From positions 2,604,001 through 2,668,000 of the forward strand of contig JAPFFF010000012.1 of NCBI GenBank assembly GCA_039105265.1: a stretch of DNA of 64,000 nucleotides. The letters are read 5' to 3'. Source of the stretch: Tritrichomonas musculus. Its lineage: Eukaryota > Parabasalia > Tritrichomonadida > Tritrichomonadidae. The translations under genes and the position numbers were made by a program. Shown in pieces: positions 1 to 9,363 of this stretch (positions are counted from its first letter, which is position 1; each line of letters starts with the position of its first letter). Below the pieces are notes generated by a model. That model searched no databases, was not told the DNA's origin, and saw only the letters and a list, made by a program, of their open reading frames with translations.

Positions 1-1007
1 AGTTGAGCATTTTCGATTTGAATTTGCGAAATCTTTTTAGATAATTCATCATTTTCGGAAGATAGCTGCGATAAACGATCTTTATCATTTTGATTGTTTG
101 TTTTTTCGATTTTTAATGAAAATAACTCATCATTTATATTTTTTAACTGTTCTTTCAATTCTTTGTTTTTTTTGCTTTTCTTTTGAATCTTTTCATCTTT
201 TGCTTGAACTGTAGCATTCATTTCGTCTTTTAAGCTAGTTATCTCTGCTGTTAATCGTGCATTCTGACTTTCTAATGCTGCTAAACGTTCATTTTCGTTG
301 ATTTTACTTAATGAATCTTTTGTTGCTTGTAATGTAGTCATCTCTTCAACTTTCCTCTTTAAATCGTTTACTTCTGCTTGTAATGACTCATTTTCTTTCT
401 TTAATTTCTTAGCTTTTTCCGATTTTCTAGATTGTTTATCTTGGCTGGATTCACTGGCCATCTTCAAATTATCATTTTCTGCCTTTAATCTCATGTATTC
501 TATTTTAGAATTTGATAGCTCTGTTTTCAATTGTTCAATTAACTTAATATTATTTTCGATTTGTAGATTTGACGAACTATTATTTTTTTCATTATTTGTG
601 TCGATTTCCTTTTTCATTGATTTAATTTTCTTTTTTTGATTGCTCATCTTCGACATATAAACATCATTCTCTTCTTCTATTAATTGAACGTGATCAGCCA
701 AATTAACACAGAATTCTAGTACTTCCCTAAAATTAGTGAAATTTGTATTTAAGTATTTATTAAAAAGTTGTAGCAATTTCATCCAATTTGATTTGTTTAA
801 ATCAATCTCTTTTTCTAGTAGTTGTATCAATGTAAAAATAGTCGAATTAGGCGGAGATGCAATATGATTTTTTTTGTGAAAATCAATGAACTCTTTAATC
901 GATTTAGTTTGCTGTTGAATTGATGTCTCTATAATAGTCATTTCGCGTTGAATTGTGTCTTCGATTTCATCTTCTTGATTAGCGATTGTCTTTGTTTTCT
1001 TCTTCAT
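1..1007 (-). CDS. Coiled-coil protein, N-terminal part, runs off the window
   Basis: A minus-strand frame is open without a stop from an ATG at 1007 to the left edge, giving 335 codons of an incomplete protein. The first ~120 residues (MKKKTKTIANQEDE...) are mixed and contain a hydrophobic stretch around LIQLLEKEIDLN. From about residue 125 the sequence becomes a long, charged, heptad-like coiled coil rich in K, E, N and Q (for example LKKENESLQAEVNDLKRKVE). No enzymatic domain is visible. Long coiled-coil proteins of this kind are common in trichomonads, where many are cytoskeletal or Golgi-associated, but nothing here fixes a role. The plus-strand frame at 298-639 is its antisense shadow. 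The start is the first ATG of the frame, and an AACG-rich stretch lies just upstream. The C terminus is outside the window. Confidence 0.75.
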   Translation of the reverse strand, partial: MKKKTKTIANQEDEIEDTIQREMTIIETSIQQQTKSIKEFIDFHKKNHIASPPNSTIFTLIQLLEKEIDLNKSNWMKLLQLFNKYLNTNFTNFREVLEFCVNLADHVQLIEEENDVYMSKMSNQKKKIKSMKKEIDTNNEKNNSSSNLQIENNIKLIEQLKTELSNSKIEYMRLKAENDNLKMASESSQDKQSRKSEKAKKLKKENESLQAEVNDLKRKVEEMTTLQATKDSLSKINENERLAALESQNARLTAEITSLKDEMNATVQAKDEKIQKKSKKNKELKEQLKNINDELFSLKIEKTNNQNDKDRLSQLSSENDELSKKISQIQIENAQ

Positions 1008-1783
1008 TAAACGAAAATAACGATATAAATCCCGCCAAAATTAAAGGTAGTCTCACTATTTTTGAAAGATTGATACTCAACATCTAGTAAGTCGATTTAT
1101 AACATTTTGATATCAAATTGTTGAATATGCTTAAAAGAATGTATAAATGATACCTAAATACAATTTTTTGCATCTTTTCGAAAAATTGAATATAATCAGC
1201 AAATTCATCAAAATTCTATATTTTCTTCTTATATTATAAATTAATAAAGCATATTTAATGATATGCTATGCTAATAATGGAAAACATCAATTTTATTTAA
1301 ATAAAAAATTGATTTTTTTAAAAAAAATTCGTACGTTAAAAGAACATTTTCAAATAAATATGCAGTTTTGATATAATTCCCTAAATATTTTGTTATTATT
1401 TCAAAATATTTAGTTCCTAAGATATTATTTTATTAAATAATACAAAATGGTAAAAATCCCAACAATCAACTTTGAGAAAAAGTTGATCCTTTTGATGAAG
1501 TATCGATTTTACATTTTACTTGGATGAAAATTAGCTTTTGGTAGTACCATAATATTTTTCTTGTATATTTTGTATTCAACATATGTGTTTTCTTTTTTTC
1601 CTATATAAGCTCTATAATATATTAAATAATAAAAAAAGATTAAATCAAATTTATAACATGATTCATGCTTGTTTACAAAAAAAGGTTAATTTACCTATTA
1701 AATGCATATGTTGTTATCTTAAAAATCAAATATTCCTTTGTATTAAATGAAAATTTTATTAGGAACAAATAATAGTCTGTTTT

Positions 1784-1828
<45 letters not shown>

Positions 1829-2824
1829 TTGGTAGTTTATTCAAGTCATACAATTTTTTATGCTCTCTATAAACGTGAATATTAACCTATTTTGAGTTTT
1901 TTATCTATAATATATTAAGTTCAAAAAGAGATATTTAAAAATATTTTATACTTTTTGAATCATTGAAATTCGTGAGATCAAAAGAGGGTCCGATTCCTTG
2001 GTGCCCGAAATTTTAATATTTCTAATAGGTTTTTAACTATTATATTAAACAAAAATTAAATATAGAAAAATATCTTTATTTTAGCAGGAATATTTTTTAA
2101 TATTTTAATTTAACTATAAGATATGTATATTTTAATAAATTGAGTTGTTGTAATTTTTTCAAGTTTTTGAATATTTTAATTCAAATTCAAAAATCATTCA
2201 AAATAAAAAATTTCAAAAGAATTCAAATTAACTGAAAAAATAATATCCATTCATTGAAATAATCTTTTTTGAATAATTTACATGTTTTTTTATTTTACAA
2301 ATATCTCTGAGTTAAGCCTATAAAAATTTAATATTTTATCATATATATAACCATTCATTTAAATATAAAAATTTTAAATATGTATTATATAACATAATTC
2401 GGCTATTCAATCCTGTATTAACAAGTGAAATGATAGGATAATTTTATAAAAAATAGTTTTATAATAATATATTAAATATATTTCTTTATTATTATTTAAA
2501 AATATTTTTTAAATTAAGACAAAAAGTATTATTATCAATAAATTATCATATAACATTTAATATTTCATGAATCAAATAATTATGGTTTATTCCAGAAATT
2601 AAATTCTATAATTTTATTATTTCGACAATTATATGTACAATTATTTTTCCATATATTTTTTAGAAAAAATGATTACATATTGTTTTATTTGATTTTTTTT
2701 AAAATTAACGTCTTTTATTTTAGCATCATAATTTTTTTCAATAATGCATTCAAAATTGAATGTTGTAAATTTTATTCATATGAACTAATTCAATTTGAAA
2801 ATTTTGATATTTTATCAAGGGAAA
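1008..2824. other. Intergenic, AT-rich, with a 42-base T run
   Basis: The divergent gap between the coiled-coil gene (leftwards) and the pseudokinase gene (rightwards). It contains an uninterrupted run of T at about 1785-1826 and otherwise AT-rich sequence with scattered A/T homopolymers. I see no ORF, RNA gene or mobile-element end here. A TTAACGT word lies about 120 bases before the downstream ATG. Confidence 0.6.
1018..1025 (+). promoter_or_regulatory. TAACGATA, possible Myb recognition element
   Basis: The octamer TAACGATA lies 11 bases upstream of the coiled-coil gene's ATG (that gene reads leftwards). From memory, TAACGATA is the core of the Myb recognition element MRE-1 in the T. vaginalis ap65-1 promoter. 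A single short match in AT-rich DNA is weak, so this is a candidate only. Confidence 0.25.
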
Positions 2825-5800
2825 ATGGAAGAATCTTTTTTACTTTTGCAAAGCAAAACATCATATATTCTTGAACATTCGGATGCTTATTTAAAGTCAC
2901 CGAAAGATAATTTGGAAATTAAAATTTTATGCCAAATGCTCAATTCTGCTTATTCCAAGCTTAAGTTTAACCAAAAATGTCCCTATATATTCAATGCAGA
3001 AGATAATAATATAAATAACAATCAATTATTCACCAAAATTAAAAATATCATTAGTGGGCAATCAGAGTTTTTTATTTATACAGATATAATAAATGGAAAT
3101 TTATTATATCTAAAATCTCTCCTTCTAGAAAAATGTTGTATTATCAATATTGATGATATTTTAAATAATATTTTCTCATATATCAAATTAGACTTAGAAA
3201 GCAATTCTGCAGATAATACCAATCAAAATAGCAATGAAGAAAGCATTAAAAATAATATTAAAGGAATCAATGATGCTTTCAATAAAATAATTAATTTAAT
3301 TAATATCTTTAATGCATTTCGTTCCAAAATATTATTGTCCCTTCAAAATAAATATCAAGAAATAGCCAAATTAGAAGACAGAATTCAAGATCAAAAAAAT
3401 GACGAAAGTCAAGATAAAAAAGATGACGAAAGTCAAGATAAAAAAGAAGACGAAAGTCAAGACAAAAAAGAAGACGAAAGTCAAGACAAAAAAGAAGACG
3501 AAAGTCAAGACAAAAAAGAAGACGAAAGTCAAGATAAAAAAGATGATGAAGATCTAGATAAAAAAGATGGCAATAAATTCGACATCCAATGTCATTTCGA
3601 ACAAAAAGTTTCATCATTATCAAATGAGATCTCAAAAATGATGAGCAAAATTGATCAAATCAAAAAAAAAAATCAAGATTCAGAATCTCAACCAGAATCC
3701 AAAACAAATCATCAGCAAGTTTCTTTTGATGGCAATTCATTTTTCTTTTCTAGACATAAAAGCATTTTAGATGAATTCGCTTCTTTATTTACAAACGAAC
3801 AACAATTCATATTTAATTTGGCACTTTTACGATCATATTCAGAAATTCAATCCTTTTTGATCGACGAAAAAATTATAACTTCATCATGCCCAGCAATCTG
3901 TTCAATTGAGCACCTATTTGATGCAATCCAGCGAAATTGGAAAAAATATTATTTAGATTACATTGTCAAAATCATATTGAAGCATTTATTCAGTCAAGAT
4001 CTCATCATTCATCATTGTAATACAAAATTTGAAAACTTTGGCATAACATTTAACAAATATACACTCAAATGTGACAATGATTTAAAATTTTTTCTAGAAA
4101 AAAAGCATGAAAAACAGATAATTATGGAAAGTAACTCAAAGTTTATTGTTCATACTAAAACAAAAGCAGGAACACAAATTGAAATAGATTTAATTCCTTA
4201 TTTTCCATGCGGTTCTTTGATATCATTAGTAAATTCAAAGCCAGAAGAGAGAATCAATTTTACTTTTGTTGACAAAGTTGTCATTATATTAGAAATAGCA
4301 ACAGCGCTTAAAGATTTGCATTGGCATTGTCGATATCATGGCAATCTTTGTAGTGATTTCATCTTCATAAATTCAAGCAAAGATGCTTATCTTAGCTGTT
4401 TCTGTTGTGATCAAAATAACGATGATTTTGAATTCAAAAAGTTGAATGATATTTATTCATTTGGTGCTTTAATGATTGTTATTCTGACTGAAAAAATTAT
4501 AAGTTTTAATGAGTTCATTTCTTCTTGTAATTTTCGAATGAATGATGATCAAGGGAATTGCATGGTTGGTATGAAAGAAATCATCAATAGATGCATGATG
4601 GAAAAGAGAGAAGAACGTTACCAATCATTTAATGAACTGATTGATGCAATTCATTCTTTATCAATTTATGAAAAAAACAAAGAAGAAATTGAATTCAGAA
4701 TTTCAAAGGCAGATGACGCAGCCAGCTATGAATGCTCTATTTCAGATCTACTGGAAAGTTGCTGGCATGGCCAATCAAACGAAATTATTGAATTATTTCT
4801 TGATAAATATCATGAAATTTGTTCTTGCAAAAAAACAAAAAGAAAACATTTAGAAAATATCGTTTCAAAAACTATTTCATTTATTGACTTTGATATTAAT
4901 TCATTTCTTTTTAATTTGAGCAATTTGAAGAACCCAGTTGATAGTTCACTCTTTTTGTGTGTGATCAAATCTTTCTACAAATATTATTATAAATACGTTT
5001 TAAAATCAGAAAAAAATGACTTGATTATGAATTTTTTATCAACAATTGTTGACAATCCAAATTCTAATTCTAAAGATAAAGTTGTTTACAATCCAAATTC
5101 TAGTTTTGAAGATAAAGTTGTTGATAATTCAAATTCTAATTCTAAAGATAAAGTTGTTGATAATTCAAATCCTAATTCTAAAGATAAAGTTGTTGATAAT
5201 TCTAATTCTAATTCTAAAGATAAAGTTGTTGATAATTCAAATTCTAATTCTAAAGATAAAGTTGTTGATAATTCAAATTCTAATTCTAAAGATAAAGTTG
5301 TTGATAATTCAAATTCTAATTCTAAAGATAAAGTTGTTGATAATTCTAATTCTAATTCTAAAGATAAAGTTGTTGATAATTCAAATTCTAATTCTAAAGA
5401 TAAAGTTGTTGATAATTCTAATTCTAATTCTAAAGATAAAGTTGTTGATAATTCAAATCCTAATTCTAAAGATAAAGTTGTTGATAATTCAAATCCTAAT
5501 TCTAAAGATAAAGTTGTTGATAATTCAAATCCTAATTCTAAAGATAAAGTTGTTGATTATTCAAATCCTAATTCTAAAGATAAAGTTGTTGATTATTCAA
5601 ATCCTAATTCTAAAGATAAAGTTGTTGATAATTCAAATCCTAATTCTAAAGATAAAGTTGTTGATAATTCAAATTCTAATTCTAAAGATAAAGTTGTTGA
5701 TAATTCAAATCCTAATTCTAAAGATAAAGTTGTTGATTATTCAAATTCTAATTCTAAAGATAAAGTTGTTGATAATTCTAATTCTAATTCTAAAGATAAA

Positions 5801-8734
5801 GTTGTTGATAATTCAAATCCTAATTCTAAAGATAAAGTTGTTGATAATTCAAATCCTAATTCTAAAGATAAAGTTGTTGATAATTCAAATCCTAATTCTA
5901 AAGATAAAGTTGTTGATTATTCAAATCCTAATTCTAAAGATAAAGTTGTTGATTATTCAAATCCTAATTCTAAAGATAAAGTTGTTGATTATTCAAATCC
6001 TAATTCTAAAGATAAAGTTGTTGATAATTCAAATTCTAATTCTAAAGATAAAGTTGTTGATTATTCAAATTCTAGTTTTATAGCAAAAATTAATAAAATT
6101 CAACAAGATAAAAAATATTATTTGTTTGATTATCTCGCTCATTTGATTTTGACAAGTATTCTTGACCAAGAAAAATTTAGCATTGGTCAAGAATATCAAA
6201 AAGTTTTAAAGCAAACCGAGAACAGCAACAATGATGATTTCGTTAGCAATAAAGAATCAAAATGTTTTATTGATATCTGTCAGGAATTAAATTTTGGAAG
6301 AATTTGTGCTTCTTATGAGCTAGTTATTGATAATAATATGAAGCTTTATCTTAGAAAAACATTTAATGGAAATGTTAATGAAAAATCAATTAAACATGAA
6401 CAGGAAATATTAAACCAAAATCTTTCACCATTCATTGTTCGTCCTCTAAAAACAAACGCCAATGAAATAATTCTTCCTTATTTTCCAATTGGCAGTTTGG
6501 AATCAATTTTCATCGAAACTCAATCATCTCAAAGAACAATTGAATTCACATTGGTTGATAAATTTGTCATTATTCTTGAAATAGCAACAGCGCTGAATGA
6601 TTTGCACGAAAAAGAACAATATCATGGCAACCTTTGTAGCGATTTCATCTTCATAAATTCAAGCAAAGATGCTTATCTTGGCGGTTTCTGTTATGATAGA
6701 GAGACTGAAAATGAATCAACTAAAATTCCTCATCCAATTATGTATCGCGCACCTGAAACTGATAATGAACAAATGGAATTGTCAGATGTGTATTCTTTTG
6801 GTGTTTTAATGCATGAAATACTGACAAATAAATCACTTCCATGTCGATTTAAAAATAATACTAGAGATCAATTTTTGGAAATAAAAAATGGTGATTATTT
6901 TAAATTCTTGTTTTCTAAAAGCGATGGAAATGAATTCTTTGACGAAAAGAATGGAATTGAAGAAATGAAAGAGATCATTGAAAAATGTATGAAAATAGAT
7001 AAAAAAGATCGTTTTCAATCATTCAATGAGTTAATTCAAAAAGTTCGAGAAGTAAATTTTTATAATCGAAATAAAGATGAGATTGAATTTCGTCTTTCAA
7101 AAGCTGTAAAATCAGAAGATTATCAATGCAATATTTCCGATCTTTTTGAGAGCTATTATCGAGGCCAGGAATCGTCAAAAGATGACATTGAAAATATCAT
7201 CAAAAAATATAATGAGATTACATCAAAAGATGACAAAAATCTTGAGCTTTACAATGAGAACCTTGTTGAAAAAATGTTTGTTGCCTTTGATATAAAGCCT
7301 AATCAAGTTGGCCCAGATTATTCAGAATATTTTAAAGATATTTTTGATATTATCATTGAGAAATGCATTCGATTAAAAGAAAAAGCAAATAATATGATTA
7401 TTGATATGGATAATCCGTTGCTTTCATTATCAATTGAGTTAAATAGAAATGCAGGACCAACCATTCCGATTTGCTCACTTCAAAGTTTTATTGATAACAT
7501 TCAAAAAGAAAAATACGGTGAATATTTACTAATGTGGTTATATTTGATTGCAAAAGAACTTTCGATTCTTCATAGTTATAATCTTTTTTATGGAGATCTA
7601 TCATTTAATAAAATTTGTCTTTATTATAATAGCTCTCTAAAAATGCTTGTCCCTTCAATCATTTTGTCCTACTCTTATTGCAAAAGTAGAAGTTATAATA
7701 GGGAATGCAATTGTAATGATAAAATTGATAAATTGCAGATGAAAGATATTAAAAAATTTAAGGAAATTGTAAAACATTATCTTAAAGAAGGAATATTTGA
7801 TGTAATTAAAGATGTTGAAACGATGAATGAAATTATATACTTTTTATATAATTTCATCAAAAATAATAATGCTGGAAAAAATATAATTAAAAACTGTGGT
7901 TTCTCTTTTGATGATTATTCCTCGTTTAAAATGACTTATTCAAGCATGAAAGACACTTTCAAACTAATATTGGACAATTATTCATTCAAAGGATTGACGA
8001 TCAATTTTGTCTCAATTTATAATGTAATATTTAATTATCTTGAAAAAGCGCAAGAAAACATGAACAGGCAAATTTTATGTAATTTTCCAGTGATAGAATG
8101 CAGCGATCAAAAACCTAATGACATACAATCTCTAATTGATGGCATTAATATAAATTGCATATCTTTATATAAATCAATTTCCAATACAGAAAGTGAAAAT
8201 AATGATATAGATATAGCTACAACTGATAATTACATAACAATTAGTAAAAAAAAGAAAGAAAAGACTGAAGATTCTTTCACAAAACTTTATAGTTTTGAAC
8301 TAATCAATTATTCAAATCAAAAAATTACTTTCACTAAAACTAAAATGATTCCGAAATTACACGAGAAAATAGTCGATTTATATTTTGATTGCAATAATGA
8401 GACTGGGCAACGTTCATTTAAATTTTTAATACAAAGAATTTTGCTCCGTTTGAATCCTTATATGCATTATAGAATAAATATTGATGTCACAAAACATGCT
8501 AGTGAAAGAATTTGTCTGATGGATGATAAAAAAATTCGGAATTTTATCCAAAAATGCAGCAAAATTGCAAATATAAAATTAACAGAGATAGGAGAAGTTG
8601 ATATAATAAAAATAAATAGAAGATCATCAGAAGAACTAAGTGAAACAAATATTACTAGGTTCACTTTTGAGGTTCTACCTAATGAAAATTGGGATACTAC
8701 GAGTTCGTCAAAAAAAAAGCATAAAAACAGTTAA
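2825..8734 (+). CDS. Giant tandem pseudokinase-like protein with coding minisatellite
   Basis: A 1969-residue protein. I chose ATG 2825 (MEESFLLLQSK) because the upstream in-frame extension starts only at TTG. Segments: an N-terminal region of unknown fold; an 8-residue DESQDKKE-type repeat around residues 190-243; a first kinase-like domain about 395-610; a 12-residue repeat (KDKVVDNSNSNS type) about 742-1086; a second kinase-like domain about 1140-1410; and a weaker third one around 1550-1690 (YGDLSFNKICL). In domains 1 and 2 the catalytic-loop HRDLKPEN is replaced by YHGNLCSDFIFIN and the DFG site by LSCFC or LGGFC, so the catalytic and metal-binding Asp are missing. Domain 2 keeps RAPE and SDVYSFGVLM. 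These look like protein kinase folds that are probably catalytically dead and act as scaffolds or regulators. Substrate, partner and location are unknown. Confidence 0.8.
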   Translation: MEESFLLLQSKTSYILEHSDAYLKSPKDNLEIKILCQMLNSAYSKLKFNQKCPYIFNAEDNNINNNQLFTKIKNIISGQSEFFIYTDIINGNLLYLKSLLLEKCCIINIDDILNNIFSYIKLDLESNSADNTNQNSNEESIKNNIKGINDAFNKIINLINIFNAFRSKILLSLQNKYQEIAKLEDRIQDQKNDESQDKKDDESQDKKEDESQDKKEDESQDKKEDESQDKKEDESQDKKDDEDLDKKDGNKFDIQCHFEQKVSSLSNEISKMMSKIDQIKKKNQDSESQPESKTNHQQVSFDGNSFFFSRHKSILDEFASLFTNEQQFIFNLALLRSYSEIQSFLIDEKIITSSCPAICSIEHLFDAIQRNWKKYYLDYIVKIILKHLFSQDLIIHHCNTKFENFGITFNKYTLKCDNDLKFFLEKKHEKQIIMESNSKFIVHTKTKAGTQIEIDLIPYFPCGSLISLVNSKPEERINFTFVDKVVIILEIATALKDLHWHCRYHGNLCSDFIFINSSKDAYLSCFCCDQNNDDFEFKKLNDIYSFGALMIVILTEKIISFNEFISSCNFRMNDDQGNCMVGMKEIINRCMMEKREERYQSFNELIDAIHSLSIYEKNKEEIEFRISKADDAASYECSISDLLESCWHGQSNEIIELFLDKYHEICSCKKTKRKHLENIVSKTISFIDFDINSFLFNLSNLKNPVDSSLFLCVIKSFYKYYYKYVLKSEKNDLIMNFLSTIVDNPNSNSKDKVVYNPNSSFEDKVVDNSNSNSKDKVVDNSNPNSKDKVVDNSNSNSKDKVVDNSNSNSKDKVVDNSNSNSKDKVVDNSNSNSKDKVVDNSNSNSKDKVVDNSNSNSKDKVVDNSNSNSKDKVVDNSNPNSKDKVVDNSNPNSKDKVVDNSNPNSKDKVVDYSNPNSKDKVVDYSNPNSKDKVVDNSNPNSKDKVVDNSNSNSKDKVVDNSNPNSKDKVVDYSNSNSKDKVVDNSNSNSKDKVVDNSNPNSKDKVVDNSNPNSKDKVVDNSNPNSKDKVVDYSNPNSKDKVVDYSNPNSKDKVVDYSNPNSKDKVVDNSNSNSKDKVVDYSNSSFIAKINKIQQDKKYYLFDYLAHLILTSILDQEKFSIGQEYQKVLKQTENSNNDDFVSNKESKCFIDICQELNFGRICASYELVIDNNMKLYLRKTFNGNVNEKSIKHEQEILNQNLSPFIVRPLKTNANEIILPYFPIGSLESIFIETQSSQRTIEFTLVDKFVIILEIATALNDLHEKEQYHGNLCSDFIFINSSKDAYLGGFCYDRETENESTKIPHPIMYRAPETDNEQMELSDVYSFGVLMHEILTNKSLPCRFKNNTRDQFLEIKNGDYFKFLFSKSDGNEFFDEKNGIEEMKEIIEKCMKIDKKDRFQSFNELIQKVREVNFYNRNKDEIEFRLSKAVKSEDYQCNISDLFESYYRGQESSKDDIENIIKKYNEITSKDDKNLELYNENLVEKMFVAFDIKPNQVGPDYSEYFKDIFDIIIEKCIRLKEKANNMIIDMDNPLLSLSIELNRNAGPTIPICSLQSFIDNIQKEKYGEYLLMWLYLIAKELSILHSYNLFYGDLSFNKICLYYNSSLKMLVPSIILSYSYCKSRSYNRECNCNDKIDKLQMKDIKKFKEIVKHYLKEGIFDVIKDVETMNEIIYFLYNFIKNNNAGKNIIKNCGFSFDDYSSFKMTYSSMKDTFKLILDNYSFKGLTINFVSIYNVIFNYLEKAQENMNRQILCNFPVIECSDQKPNDIQSLIDGININCISLYKSISNTESENNDIDIATTDNYITISKKKKEKTEDSFTKLYSFELINYSNQKITFTKTKMIPKLHEKIVDLYFDCNNETGQRSFKFLIQRILLRLNPYMHYRINIDVTKHASERICLMDDKKIRNFIQKCSKIANIKLTEIGEVDIIKINRRSSEELSETNITRFTFEVLPNENWDTTSSSKKKHKNS
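3388..3556 (+). repeat. 24-bp coding tandem repeat (8-residue DKK-DESQ unit)
   Basis: About seven near-identical 24-bp units inside the pseudokinase gene encode acidic/basic octads of the QDKKEDES type. The period is a multiple of three, so the frame is kept. Probably a flexible charged linker. Confidence 0.8.
5052..6080 (+). repeat. 36-bp coding minisatellite (12-residue KDKVVDNSNSNS unit), ~28 copies
   Basis: About 28 units of 36 bp encode KDKVVDNSNSNS with limited variation (S/P at one position, N/Y at another). It separates pseudokinase domains 1 and 2. A second frame is also open across the array (5046-6083) only because the unit lacks stops; I treat it as a shadow. Copy number is probably polymorphic between strains. 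Confidence 0.9.
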
Positions 8735-9327
8735 TGTAAAAGTAGGATTCATTTTTATTTGAATAAGAGAACAATAAAGTTGGAAGACAAATCATTGATA
8801 GTATTTGTAATATTTTTAACTGTTGTGAACAGTCATACAGATCAAGATTGTTACATAAAACAGTTTTCAATAACATTTATAAAGACCCAAAATAAAAATG
8901 AGCGGTCAATATTGTTGTTGAACTTTTCTGTCAAAAAACAATTTTCAATCAATTGTCCACTTTTTGAAAAGAAAAATTCAAAAGAGCTCAATTTGATATA
9001 CGAGCAGCTATAGCTTTCATCTAAATATGTTAATTGTAGCATTGTGCGTCAATTGAATATTATCATGCTGAAAAAAAGGACTCTTCAGATTTCAAACAAT
9101 ATTTTCAATGAGAATCACTATTCAACTGAAAAGTTAAATCCTGATCTTAGTTCATATTCGAACAACAGAATCAATTCAAAGTTGTATTTTTTACAATTAG
9201 TCACTTTTGTTTAAAAAGTCTAGCGTCCATCTTATATTATAATTGGAAAGTGAAGTGAAATGAATATATTTTGGCATTGGCATTTTCTAAATTTTATTTC
9301 AAATGCTGAATTGATTACTGGCATTGT

Positions 9328-9363
<36 letters not shown>

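Noticed and set aside
298-639. 113-residue plus-strand frame at the left edge
   Set aside because: Antisense of the coiled-coil gene that is open on the minus strand throughout.
5046-6083. 345-codon frame overlapping the 36-bp coding repeat
   Set aside because: Alternative frame of a stop-free unit; the pseudokinase frame explains it.
8759-9042. Overlapping 84- and 63-codon frames
   Set aside because: One starts at TTG, neither has a domain or codon bias, and they overlap on opposite strands.
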